A stretch of 64,000 nucleotides of DNA from positions 1,612,001 through 1,676,000 of the forward strand of contig LSAX01000004.1 of assembly GCA_001557505.1 (NCBI GenBank), given 5' to 3'. Positions 11,501 to 22,958 of the stretch are shown piece after piece (within the stretch, counting starts at the first letter, position 1; each line of letters starts with the position of its first letter). The notes under the pieces are model-generated. The model saw only the letters and a list, made by a program, of their open reading frames with translations, searched no databases and was not told the DNA's origin. The translations under genes and the position numbers were made by a program. This stretch comes from Reticulascus tulasneorum. Taxonomy: Eukaryota; Ascomycota; Sordariomycetes; Glomerellales; Reticulascaceae.

Positions 11501-13383
11501 CCCCAAGCGCGCCAACATCGTGTAAAATGCGCCGCCTTAGCCCGCTCTACGTGCAGACGCCTTTTGAACGTTTTTAACTCGTTGGAGCAAAAGGGAGAGA
11601 GAAAAAAATGATCGGCCTTTGGAGGTCAGGCCATGCATAGGTTTCCGGCTAGGAGCAAGGCTTTATCCAAGACGGCCTGGCTGGGGGCGAATTGGTGTCC
11701 AAACACTTACACACACCACTCCGGACCTGCAGATTTGGCGAGTGAGTGAGCGAGGCCAGAGTAACTAGCTAGGTGGTGTGTACCAGCCATCCATCAATCT
11801 GTCAATCCATCCATCCAGGTAATAGGTGTGTCCAGAACTGATGTGACCTGGAATCCTGTACGAGGTCGAGGTAGTCTTGTCGGTCCGCGACCTGGAGGAT
11901 TGTGCCATGCCCGTGCCTGATTATGAATTGGGAGAAACAAGGTTGGAGGGTCACAGTGTCTTGGTTGCACTATTGATATCCACCATCTTGTGACCGGCTT
12001 CTTGAGCTGGCGCTATACTTTGTCAGGGCACCTTAGTCTTATCAGACAACCAGCCAGCCAGCCGGCCATTTGGCACTGCATTGGTATGCAGAGAGTTGAG
12101 GCCCGGTCGGCAGCTTGACTACGAACACTGGCGCGCAAAATGAATGATGATAAGTTGTGTATTTCGGCGCATTGCGAGCATGGAAGACTCAACCGGGGAG
12201 GGACCAGGGCGCGCACACACACACTGAAGGATTGGGGGGTGGTTACCAGGCGCTGTAATAAATGAGCCCAGTGCCCGGAACAGCACCTCGGGCATTCCGT
12301 CACAGCTTCCATGTCAAGTGTATGCAGCAGTCCATCATCGGGGGGCTGCTCAGTTAGCCATGCGAGACACCGCCAGCAGCAAGCAGGTCTGTCTACCGAT
12401 CGCTCTCCTGAAGAACAGCGAAATGATAGCTCAGAGCTACTCGACTTGAAGACAACGTTATGCTCTCGAGCAATTTCCTGAAATGTAAGCAGCAAACGAT
12501 CCAGGTTCTCCTGCTTCTGCTTGGAAGGGACTTTCCGCGGTGTGGCAGCGGTAACACTGTACTGTATCTTTAGCACTGTAACCGGCAGTTTTCCTGCAAC
12601 CTTCCCGCTGAGGTACTTCTAGCACAGTGGTCCAGTACCCAACCTACCTTAATCTAGGTACTTAGGCCTGTCCAGCTCTTCCCCCGTGTTAGTGAGCGCA
12701 GCCAAGTCAAAATCGTAAACCTCGCTGTGCTCCTCTTTTTCCCTCTCATGCACACAACTTGCGAACTGCTCAACAAGAACCATCGTTCAACAACATTCCA
12801 TTCCTCTCTGGTGAGTCTCATCGATACCATCGCCCTATGCGATCGAGTCCTCTGTTCCATTTCTATAGTCTCTGCCCAGTTTCTCCTCCAAAGCCCCCAT
12901 CTCCGCCGACAACGTCTTGCTCTGGACTCCCAAGGTCGTCCGGCTTGATCCCCTGTTCCCAGCGTCCATCACGAACAGTCTATTCCTTCATTCGAGCCAC
13001 TTTCAGCGTTCAATGGCTAACTGCTCTATTCCTGTGCTCCAGATACGACAAATCCAACGATTTTGCTCGACCTGCCACCCGTCCGCCAGCGTCTTTGGTC
13101 AGATCACCCACCGGGCGCTGACCACCGATAGTCTGGGCGGCGAAGCGTCCATACCTGACTTAAAAGTCAAACAACACCCGAAACCACCAGTCGGTTCAAC
13201 CGAAACCTGAATTGCTGGCTGGTGATGGAATTGTCTGGTCTCCTGTCTGGCAAGCCTATTCAAGATCCCGACTTGGTGTGCCAAGTTCAGGACCACCACC
13301 CTCACCATAACAATTCCACCATCGAACCTCTTCCATCCGACCGATTCACATCCAATACATACATACTAGCACAAGGAGGCGGA
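8555..13383. other. 4.8 kb gene-free stretch upstream of the zinc-cluster regulator
   Basis: The longest stretch without a supportable gene. Frames up to 187 codons exist but overlap on opposite strands, lack family signatures and have no splice-supported extensions. Base composition is ordinary, not AT-rich as expected for RIP-mutated repeats. The right part (about 12720-13380) is pyrimidine-rich with CT blocks, as in a transcribed 5' leader. A CCATCCATC-type simple repeat lies at about 11788-11819. Long non-coding upstream regions are typical of developmental regulators in these fungi; here that is inference. Confidence 0.5.
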
Positions 13384-15410
13384 ATGGCATCTATTTCGCC
13401 AATAACTGTCGTCGACGGCGTATCCGCGGCGCCGCCGAGCGTTGGGAGTGTCTCGCCTCGACAAAATGTGCTGCCAAAGAATGTCGCATTTGAACTCCTA
13501 TTCCCCGAGTCACCACAATATCGTGCGCGACTACCTATGCGAGTCCAAATATACCCTCACGACACGACAGACTCGATTGTCACCACCGTGAAGAATTTTT
13601 ACGGCCTATACTCGGGTCCGACGGGCTCTAAGGGTGTGAGTTTCGAGGACGATAAAGGCACAACTCTAATTGCCCGATATGAGAACTTTCGCAGCAACAT
13701 GGTGGTATATGTGCGAGTAATCGACGAACCGCCTTCAACTTCTACCCCCTTTGTGGCCCCTTCTTACCATTCTGCTCCCGTTGGTGCCCAAGCATACTAC
13801 GGCAGCGAGGGGTATCCTCTCCAAGCGCCGCCTCGATTCGGCCAAGAGATTTCTAGACCAGCATCAAGGACATCGCGGAAGCGCAGCCCATCCCCTAATA
13901 CTACCCGTGGGCGCCGAAGCGCATCCGCGAGTACAAACCCGCACACCGGCAAGAAATGCAGATCTAGATCGGTAAAAACCAGAGGATCGGCTGTCAATGG
14001 GCACGGCGACGCCTACAGTGACAGCTTGAATGGATATAGCAGCGGCGACGGCGCTGCAAGTTCTTCTTCCGGAAAGATCAAGGAACAGATTGGCAACACT
14101 GAAATCAGCGTTGAGAACATCGTCGAAGGTGGCCGCCGCAAACGGGCCAAATTTGAAAGCTCGGTAAGTTGTAACAAATCCTTCGAGGCTCATCTTGCTC
14201 CCCTTCATACCGTACTAACTAATCTTGTTTCCAGGAACTTCCTTTGTTCGCCCCTCCACAGATGCCGGCAGCCACATCGAATCCATCGGTTTCACCAGCC
14301 CGTCGTGTTGAACACCATCGACCTTCCTTGCCCTTTGTAGCGCCAGGACAGAATCCCTTCACCAATCCCCGTCCTCTTCAGTCTCCTCATAGCTATAACA
14401 ATGGCTTCGGGCAGTCTGGATTCTATGCGACACCCGCGTCAGACGGTCGTCGCACTCGCGGTAGTATTGGATATACTGGTAATGGAGTCAATATTCTTGG
14501 CGGCATGGGGGGTGTTTTACCGACCCCGGATCCTACCGTTGGCAGCTGCATGTCGGAAGAGGATAAGGACGTGGCTATCCAGCTCATGCGATTAGGAGAG
14601 ATGTCCAACATTTCTCACGGGAGGACGTCTGCGTCCACCCTCGATGACACCTTCAGTGGCCGCGCCGACGCCGCATCGTCAACAGGGGCTACCAGCGATG
14701 TTGAGAGCGAAAGCGAAGAGGAGATGCCTCCTGCTAGGCGACAGAAGCTTGATGCGTCGGGCGCTAGTCTCAAAGTCTACCAGACTACCGAAAGTCACTT
14801 TCTGCCTCAAGCGACTACAGAAGCTAGTGGAGATGATGCTGACTTTGAGGATGTGTCTGAGTCGATTGGCGCCGAAGGGCACCCTAAGGCTCTCAAAATC
14901 AAGACCAACTTCCCTAACCCTTCCAAGCCCAAGGCACCGTCATCTGGTCCCAAAGTCAGCAAGAATCCCAAGACAAACAAGGTCGCCCGACCATCGGGAA
15001 CATTCAAGCCGAAGAAGCCCGTTATGCCGAGTAGTGGGCCAATGTCGCCGGCTTCACTACCACCATCACGCAAGCAATCTATTGCTTCTGGGGCAACGTT
15101 GCCTCATGTACCCGGGGACGATGATCATCCTGATCTTTCTAGCAAGCCACGCTGCCAGCGGTGTCGTAAGAGCAAGAAGGGTTGCGATCGGCAACGCCCA
15201 TGCGGGCGCTGCAAAGATGCAGGGCTTTCGGCAGACCAGTGTATCAGCGAGGATGAAGGCAATGGGCGTAAAGGACGATACGGCCGCCACATGGGTGTTC
15301 CCCTCAAGCAGGAAGAAATTGCTGATCCCGGCCAACCTATCCTTCTACCAGCTGCACCCATTGCGGTAGCAACTGGGATGGCCGATAAAAACAAGAAGCG
15401 GAAGCGGTAG
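13384..15410 (+). CDS. Transcription regulator with C-terminal Zn2Cys6 cluster
   Basis: Nuclear DNA-binding protein. Exons 13384-14163 and 14235-15410, intron 71 nt (GTAAGT...TTCCAG), 651 residues. An N-terminal globular domain (about residues 30-120) reads NVAFELLFPESPQYRARLP and then a ubiquitin-like/PB1-like strand pattern ending in MVVYVRVIDEP. A long Ser/Pro/Lys-rich middle has basic, nuclear-localisation-like patches. The zinc cluster is near the end: Cys567, 570, 577, 583, 586 and 596 (C-x2-C-x6-C-x5-C-x2-C-x9-C) with the basic run RKSKKGC between. It is followed by a short basic tail ending KNKKRKR. Most Zn2Cys6 regulators carry the cluster at the N-terminus and a fungal-specific middle domain; neither is so here. 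Target genes cannot be told from sequence. An in-frame ATG at 13225 would add 53 residues; the 13384 start was preferred because the added stretch is compositionally like leader. Confidence 0.85.
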
Positions 15411-17637
15411 GGGGCATGCTACGCGCTGCGCTGAAATCTGAACGACCCATCTCAGCACGGGCGCATTGCCTTCTATTCCGTCTCGCTGATGATGCTTTTC
15501 ATTTGAGGCATTGTTAGCCTGAACTGGGAGTCTGTATCATTACGAGAGGTAAAGTCCCAGCGAGGAGCATACTGTCTTTATCACAGCTTTACCTGTGGAG
15601 TTTATTCATTCAAGAAAACACTCGATGAGAAAGGACAATCGACGATGCGGATGAAGTTGGCGGGTTTTTGATCACGCGATCTGTTTGAAAATAGCTTCTT
15701 GTGCCTCGAAGTTTGTCGCATCACTTAGTCTCAATTGCTCAAAGGCAGGTAGCCTAAATCGGATCTGGACGAGGTACTCGAATTGGTCTGGCGGGACCAC
15801 TTACACTCCTTGATGGCGTTTAGAGTGTGCAACGGAAGGCACCTTGCTTTGATGTGCCTTGGTATTTTGATGTTTTGTGTTTTTGGGGTCTGCGTCCTTT
15901 GCGATTGGACCATGACTGCTGGGTTTGCTGCCATTGTGGCCAATCCTGAACTGCTTAGTTGTACGTTGTCGGCGATGAGACGATGGAAAAAGTACTGGTG
16001 GATTGAAATTGGAATATCTGCTGGCCTTCAGGAGATGTGGTTGAGGTTCTAATCCACTTGACTGTTGTGATGATGGAGGCGAGATGGGCGGGCAGACTGG
16101 GTCCTCTGGATGCGATACAATTTGTCTACGAGAGGGAAAGGGCCTGTTTTTCATTTGTTCATTTCTTATACTCTTGGACGGCAGTTACGTGGGCTCTCTT
16201 CTGAATGCTTTCTCGCGTTTGGCTTGCTATTCTCTCGACTTGAATTGCAGAGAGAAGGCACATAAGGCACTTGATACGACGTAGTATTGAAGCAGTTCTC
16301 TAGCGAAAATATACAGGACGCTGTCAACTTGGATCCATTGTTAAAATTGCAATGCTGGGAGCAACTGGTGGTGCGAAACTAGGTATTCCCAGTTGTCTCT
16401 TGGATCCTGGTTCCGGAGCGTGATCAGTCCCGTGATTCGGAAACTGGAAGGAATGCACCGGCGATAGGTCGATTGACGTTCAAGTTGGCAAAGAGGCTAA
16501 GCTCTTTAGAGTTTAGCGCACGGTCGTCACCGTTGCATCCCGTTCCGGAAACTTCATCCCAGCCTTCTCTCTTAGGTAAGTTAAGTCCAACGGTGCCACA
16601 GCACAGTGCCTTCGTCTATACACAGTATTCTCCTTACGTCATCTCTGCCCCGCAATGTGAATTGGCGAGGTAAGTTGCGCGAAATGATGAGATGCTCATC
16701 TAGACGTCACCAGAGGAAATTAAATTTCGATCTTTCAGCGACACTCGTTCTGAGTTTTCTCGGCTAAGCCCACTCACCAGTGAACAACCTTCCTGAGGCG
16801 GTGAACCCGGGTACATATGTGGGATTATCTCGGCGCCCTAGATAAGGGTATGCATAGGCCGAACAGAGTTCTGGGTCCGTATTGTGTGCATCTAGCGGTG
16901 GGAGGGGCAAAAGATTTTCTACTTGCGCTAAAAAAGATCTGGTCGCTCACGTGCTGTAGGGTGGTGGGCATGTCTACGGCCACCCTGATCGGTTGAGGTG
17001 CTGGTTGACTTGATCTTGGGAACTGCATCCGTTCAGTCCTACTTCCGAAGGGGGCTTACACTAACGCGAACATAAGAAGCGCGCCGCATAAACGAATAAT
17101 GGGATACATCCCTTGGGCCATTGTTTCTAGGAGACACGACCCAACATAACCCAGGTCTCTATTATGTGGCATCAAAGGACTGACGGGCAATTTAGCCCAA
17201 TCATCGGTTTCTCCACCACTTCTTGAGTTCAGGTCACAGTGGTCCACGATATGAATGGGCAGCATGAGCTCCGATAGCCTCCCAGAGGACCCACGTCCAG
17301 ACTCCGTGGGTGCCCCTCGGTGGGAGAGTTGCAAAGAATGAGAAGGGCGCGCATCCGACAAGGCCAAGCCGCCGGTACCCAGAGATCGGGAATAAGACGC
17401 CCAGCGGCCGTGGCCCGGAAACGAAGCTAGAAAGTTGTTTCTACCTGGGCGACTTCGGAGAAGCTAAACTGCGTGGCAACCTTTACAAACTTGTCTCCCA
17501 ATCGTTGCATATCTATGCCTCTACGGCTTCAAGTGACCGTCTAGATCATCGCATTGTTCAAGTGTCCACCAAGATCATTTCCGCTCTTTGGAGTCTCAGA
17601 TTTCCCAGGCCTCTTTGTTTCCTTTTCATGACTGACA
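15411..17637. other. Intergenic; regulator 3' side and transporter promoter
   Basis: 2.2 kb with no supported gene. A hydrophobic 89-codon frame at 15783-16052 and an opposing 117-codon frame overlap, and neither has a recognisable family. The last 150 bases before 17638 are pyrimidine-rich and contain a short uORF. Confidence 0.5.
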
Positions 17638-17654
17638 ATGACCGGAAGAGATGA
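17628..17654 (+). promoter_or_regulatory. Short uORF overlapping the transporter start
   Basis: The ATG at 17628 opens an eight-codon frame (MTDNDRKR, stop at 17652-17654) that overlaps the transporter ATG at 17638 in another frame. It is the nearest upstream ATG. Scanning ribosomes would meet it first, so it could lower translation of the transporter. Confidence 0.4.
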
Positions 17655-19012
17655 TGTAGAGAGGGGTTCCATCGACGGCGCCCCACTACCACTGGGAGAA
17701 AAGTTCTCTCCCACCAAAACACCGGAGACTCATGTATCATGGCCTGAACCCGATGTCGATTATCCGGAAGGTGGCTTCGTGGCCTGGTCCCAGGTCGTCG
17801 CGGGTCATTTGATCAATGCCCTTGCTTGGGGATATCCAGGTACTTATGGTATATATCAACTACATTACACCGAAACCCTGCACCTCCCCGCAGCGCAAAT
17901 ATCATGGATTGGGTCTATACAGGTTTTCCTAACCTTTGCGGTCTGCGCGGTTTCTGGCCGGCTTTCTGATGCTGGATATACGAGGCAAGCAGTCTTCGTC
18001 GGTTCGGTCATGGCGGTGTTTGGGACATTCATGACCAGTCTCTGCACGCAATACTGGCAGATACTCTTGGCCCAGGGAGTCTGCACTGGCTTGGGCTTGG
18101 GAATCATGTTCATGCCTGGAATAGCAATCATCAGCTCTTATTTTAAGCGGAAACGCTCCCTGGCGCTAGCCCTAGCTGCCACTGGGACAGGTACCGGCAG
18201 TCTAATATTCCCCGCGACCGCTCAGTATCTGATACAACAGATTGGGTTTCCATGGGCCGTCAGATGTGCAGCTTTCGTGGCTTTGGTGGTGGCCATTATT
18301 GCCAACCTTCTCCTCCGGCCCCGTCTGCCTCCCAGGAGGTCAGGTCCGTTGGTTGAATGGGCTGCGTTCAAGGAGCCACCATACGTCTTGTTCACAACCG
18401 GGGCATTTTTCATATTCTGGGCTTTATACTTTGGTTTCTTTTACGTAAGTTCTGAGGAGAGAGCTCTAGTAGTAAAGTTTGGATCTAACATAATGCTGCC
18501 AGATAAACACATATGCCCGTCATATCGGCTTTTCCACTGTCGAGTCCGTTTCCCTTCTGCTCATCACCAATGGCCTCGGCATCCCCACTCGGCCATTGGT
18601 CGGATATTTGGCAGACCGCCACCTGGGGCCTATAAACACTTTCATAATAACGGCTTTCATTTTGGGCTGCATGATATTTGCGTGGATAGGAGTCACGACT
18701 CGGGCTGGCATGTATGCCTTCAGCGTGTTCTTTGGGTTGTCCAATGGCGCTGCCCAGGGAGTGTTCGTGGGCGCACTGGCGAGCTTGACAAGTGACCCCC
18801 AGAAAATGGGGACGAGGTTTGGAATGGTGGCAACGGTCGTTGGTTTTGCGACACTAGCTGGTCCGCCGACGGCTGGAGCCATCATCGACAAATCGGATGG
18901 GCGGTATCTCTGGGCACAGGTGTGGGCTGGCACCGTTATCATAGGAGGGTCGTTGACAATTGCTGCAGCGCGAGTAATGGAAACGGGTAAAATATGGAAG
19001 GCCAAGCTTTAA
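17638..19012 (+). CDS. MFS transporter, monocarboxylate-permease (MCT) type
   Basis: Plasma-membrane carrier of the major facilitator superfamily, MCT-like branch common in fungi. Exons 17638-18444 and 18503-19012, intron 58 nt (GTAAGT...TGCCAG), 438 residues, with about twelve hydrophobic segments. A hydrophilic N-terminus of some 45 residues precedes the branch signature DYPEGGFVAWSQVVAG, the usual [D/E]GG[F/W]xAW start of helix 1. Other signs are GRLSDAGYTRQ between helices 2 and 3 and RPLVGYLADRHLGP after the intron. Fungal members move monocarboxylates, riboflavin or secondary metabolites, so the substrate is unknown. It ends 144 bp from the convergent hydrolase gene, which could mean a shared catabolic role, but that is inference. 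Confidence 0.88.
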
Positions 19013-19156
19013 ACGCACGGCTGGCTGTCATGCCCTGAGAGGATCATGCGGCGGTACAAGTCGCTGCTATGCAAGACGAACGCAGAAACATCCAACTCCA
19101 CTTGTTGATTGGAGGGACTAGACAAGATGTAATATTGTGTTGTTTCATGACCCGAA

Positions 19157-20106
19157 TCATGATGCTAAAGGTGTGCTCTTTTGCAGTCCAGCCAAGGTCT
19201 CCTCGAGCAGTCGGGCAATATGAACGCCGTCTTCCCAGATAGAATCGTGCTCGCCAAACAGATCCTTTGTGACACGGCAGCCGATACCCTCATTTGCTAG
19301 TCGTTTAGCCATTCCATCAATCTCGGGCTCATCGATCAACGTGTCCTCTAGAGACCAGGCCAACACTGCTTGCGTACCTCCTGCCAGGCTATCCTTGAAA
19401 TTTCCCGAGAAGCACATCGGAGCAGAGTCATTCCAGGCGGATTGGTCGTCACCAAAAGCACTTGAAATGAAAGTAATATATTGCCCCCCATGCCGAACAC
19501 CGAAATCGTGCAACTCGTAGATTCCTGATATGCCCACCACGGCGCACGGCAGGACGACCGAGGAAGGGGGGGCAGCGCCGGCCAATGCTGCGGAGCCCAT
19601 CAAGAGCTGGTAGACCAGTGAAGCGCCAGCCGAGTGACCGATAAGGATGTACTGGTCCCGAATATCATACTCACGCTGTAGGAAATCCAAAGCGGCCCAC
19701 ACGTCGAGGAGGTGGTCCGGGTGCCGGGCTTGGCGCAGCTCGTTCAAGGGCGTGGCCGACGGATCCTGGGGAAACAACGGGTGTGGAGAAAGACGATAGT
19801 CTAAACTTATGAATCCTCGAATCTCGGACTTGGGGATAGCGCTTGACTGCATGATTTCCCGTATGGAGGGCAGAAAGTCGTCGAGGGTGTTCCGGGGATC
19901 GCGCCACCCACCGCCGTGGACGAATCTAGGGCATCGATCAGCCGGCGAACCCCTTTGACGAGCAGGTGGACCAGATTAAAAGAAACCTACACTATCCAAC
20001 GACCCGATGCATGGTCAGATGCGAGCGGAAACTGCCATACTCCTAGTTTCTGGAGGTCATGCACGGAGCCGTAGCGATGCTCAGTATATCTCAACGCATC
20101 AGCCAT
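19157..20106 (-). CDS. BNA7: Kynurenine-formamidase-like alpha/beta hydrolase
   Basis: Likely hydrolyses N-formylkynurenine to kynurenine and formate in tryptophan breakdown/NAD synthesis, in the cytosol. Exons 20106-19991 and 19925-19157, intron 65 nt (GTAGGT...CCCTAG), 294 residues. The splice restores WIVFVHGGGWRDP, with the oxyanion motif HGGxW at 42-46 followed by RDP, the family hallmark. The nucleophile elbow is GHSAG with Ser137; the likely Asp is in DTLIDEPE and the His in GEHDSIW near the C-terminus. The stretch SLDYRLSPHP and the block around RHPDHLLDVWAAL match fungal formamidases. The symbol is given on these motifs; a related esterase with another substrate is possible, as fungi have several paralogues. 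It is convergent with the transporter. Confidence 0.75.
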
Positions 20107-21080
20107 GACTCGAGATGCCCACACACTGAAACGGCGATAAGGACTGCAATAATACGGAAGTTTCTATATGCGCACTAGCCACGCCCTACGTTGGGGAGTA
20201 TGCAACGACGGCCTCACACGAGGACGGAAATGGGGGAACGCGGTAGTGGGTGGTCAACTTGAAAGTGGCTTCGCGGGCGTTTTTGTCCTTTGTGAGACAC
20301 AAACTCGAACCTTCGAGCAGTAGTGCAAAATGTCAGACGGTTTTGCAGGACCCGTTTCATCTCGACTCTTTTGCCCCACACGACGGATCCTCAGTCTAGG
20401 GCCTACCTAATTGGGGCGAGACCGCGAGACAGAGACTTTTGTTTGATTTCGGTGTAGTGATTTCAATGAAAAGGCTTCTGTTTCGCACCTTCGTCATCAT
20501 GTCGGCATATGCTAGCAATCGCGGAACTGCCTCCGGCCATGGGCAATTAGGCTAGTGCCCTCAAGTCCGGTAGAGCAGGACAGCCAGCCATGCTATGCAC
20601 GCCATGGCTATATGTACATAAAATAGAAAAATACAGCGGGAGCAGCAGCGAGGTGTCGAGTTATTGACTACGCGTTTCCCTCCGTATATGAAACGCTAAG
20701 CCGATGCTACCGGGTCCCCTGGTCCAACTCGAGAGATTTTGCATTACCATATGAACTATCGAAGGTAGACGGATAGGAGGTTCTCGGCTGGTTGATGGAA
20801 AATGGACGAAAGCTGGTCACTGGCCCGGGGCTAACACTCATAGTTCGAGTGTGCGAATACACACACTACAGTGAGTACAACTACATGGTTAATTTGTTGG
20901 TAGGCACACGATTTGAACACTCGGGATCCACTCGCACGAGAGACCCCTCGACGACTGGTCCGATCTCCAGGGGCGTACTCTACAGGCTGTATGTATGTAC
21001 ATACGTCCTTGGGGATTCGAACGACACTAAAGAGGGAATATCCTGGGAACAAAGACGTTAGTGCATGATATCCATGGACA

Positions 21081-21122
21081 GATGGATGGATGGATGGCTG
21101 GATGGATGGCTGGATGGATGGC
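21081..21122. repeat. GGATGGATGGCT minisatellite
   Basis: A tract of GGAT/GGCT tetramers in which a 12-base unit (GGATGGATGGCT) repeats about three times after a GGAT run. Length polymorphism is likely. Confidence 0.9.
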
Positions 21123-21485
21123 TGCATCGTACTTTTCTCTAGATCGGAATGCCGATCCCAAGTTCCATGAGATTCAGAAATTGGCCGAACGGCCGTTCTA
21201 CCGCGCTCCCCTGCGCCCTCTTCGTCTTGTAAATGGGTAGCCTTAGGAAACAGAGCCCAAACAAAACTCGCGAAGTCGTATCATGGTATGTACCTATGTA
21301 GGCATCGACAGGATCCGAGAGAGGTCTCTTTCTTAATCTTCGTTCCCCACCTCCCACGGCTGGTGTCTCACAGCAATTCTGCTCACTTGGAGCTAAAGTG
21401 AATTGGGGGTCATGACCCGCTGTTGTCTTCCTTCCATATCCGTTTCCGTTTCCGTCGTCCCAAGGGGTCTCCTGGGGAAGAACTC

Positions 21486-21524
21486 CACATGAATTCAGCA
21501 CATGAATTCAGCACATGAATTCAG
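21486..21524. repeat. Three tandem copies of a 13-mer
   Basis: The unit CACATGAATTCAG occurs three times head to tail without a mismatch. Confidence 0.9.
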
Positions 21525-21571
21525 CTTTTGAAGTCCGAGCATTAGCGTACATACGTATGGGACCGCGCGAT

Positions 21572-21592
21572 GGGGGGGGGGGGGGGGGGGGG
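21572..21592. repeat. Poly-G tract (21 G)
   Basis: An uninterrupted run of 21 G on the plus strand. It could form a quadruplex and its length is uncertain for most sequencing methods. Confidence 0.9.
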
Positions 21593-22958
21593 AGATACCC
21601 GTTGTGCTGTCAATTCGCTGGTAGCTTGGAACCGGATCCTCACCACCACCCCATGCCTAACTTCTAATAAAAGTCTTGGGAGCTTCTACTTTCACACACA
21701 CACCCCATTCATCTATTCGTAGGGTAGCATCCCTTGAGATTCATACCTCTCTTTCCCAGGTTCTGCTCCGATGATCTCCCATGGATCATCGTGTCACCCG
21801 AATCGCTGGATCTGGTCCACATAAAACCAGGCCCTCGCCAAGATTACGGCCACTACTCTATCCACTCCAATCAGGCCACTTTGGAGCTTTGCTTCGAGTG
21901 CCTTCGTAGTTCCTTAAACATGGCATCCTCGCCTAGAGTTTGCGAATGAGGGCTGCAAGATCATCTTCGAGATGTCATCCTTTAATGTTAGTGGTCCGGT
22001 GCTGCGAAATCCACGCCAATGCCGTCTCATGAGTATTCGTCCGGACTTGGTCTCTAAAGCACGCTTGTATCACCAAGTTAATGGAACACTTCCCCGTCTC
22101 TTAGCCGGCAAACTAAAGTCCATTTACCACTTTCCCGCCAAAGTCAGGACGCTCCTATCTCGCGCTATCGATACTAGTACCTCTTCCAGTTCGAACTCGT
22201 GATTACTGCCCGCCGTTATGGTCTGTTGCAGTTCGTTTAGACTCTTTCTTTATTTCTTTACTTCGGGGCAAACAGACCGCCAGTCACAAGAAAGATTTGT
22301 CAAACTGCTCCTGGGACACATCACTGCACACACACACGAAGGGACTGCCTGTTATAGTACACTGGGCAGCGAACGCACACACCCAACCTAAACATCCTAA
22401 CCTAAAAAGTCGAGTGATTGATGCTTCTCTGTTTCTGGGGACAAGGCCCCCGGCTAGCTATCGAGAATGTGCTGTGGTCAGCACGAGGCTTCTGCGCCAC
22501 TCTGCAACGCCGATCTACCATTACTGGTAAAGCGTGAGGATCCTTCACCCATGTTGCCATGCACCTACTGACCAGGGACTCCTGCGTAGCCATGTGGAGC
22601 GTACCTTGCATGGCGAGCTAAGTAGGATGCGCCCCGAGTCTCAGAACTCGACCCAGAAGCCCCAGTCAACCCGGGCTCAGTCCAACATGGGCATCCCAGG
22701 TTGAGTTCCACTTTCTCTTCATACCAGCCGATTCTGATTGTGTGAAAGCGAGAGTCTGAGGGTCCGTTAGTTCCGATGTCAGCACCAGTCTAGAAAAGAT
22801 GAGAGGTGCGTCTTGGTTAATATTCCCTTTGTGGCCTCCCCTGGACCGTCACTCGTTTGTCAATGTTCCTGTTTCTTTCTTTTTGGTTCCAGTCTGCAGC
22901 TGTGCTATGCTTTTTCCCGTTCTTGTTCCGTGAAAAAGCAACGTCGAGTGCCGGTCCC

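Larger units (their letters stand above)
20107..22958. other. Intergenic with simple repeats
   Basis: 2.85 kb with no supported gene. It contains a GGATGG minisatellite (21081-21122), three copies of a 13-mer (21486-21524) and a poly-G tract (21572-21592). The first 100-200 bases are the promoter of the formamidase-like gene; the last few hundred that of the membrane protein gene. Confidence 0.5.

Noticed and set aside
12013..12576. 187-codon minus frame
   Set aside because: The start looks protein-like, but the rest is Cys/Leu-rich without family features, and it is followed by a simple-repeat region; no splice support.
15783..16154. Hydrophobic 89-codon plus frame and opposing 117-codon frame
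   Set aside because: Lies in the 3' region of the regulator gene; no family, and both cannot be right.
20900..21060. tRNA-like words (TTCGAAC) on the minus strand
   Set aside because: B-box-like match only; no acceptor or anticodon stem can be folded around it.
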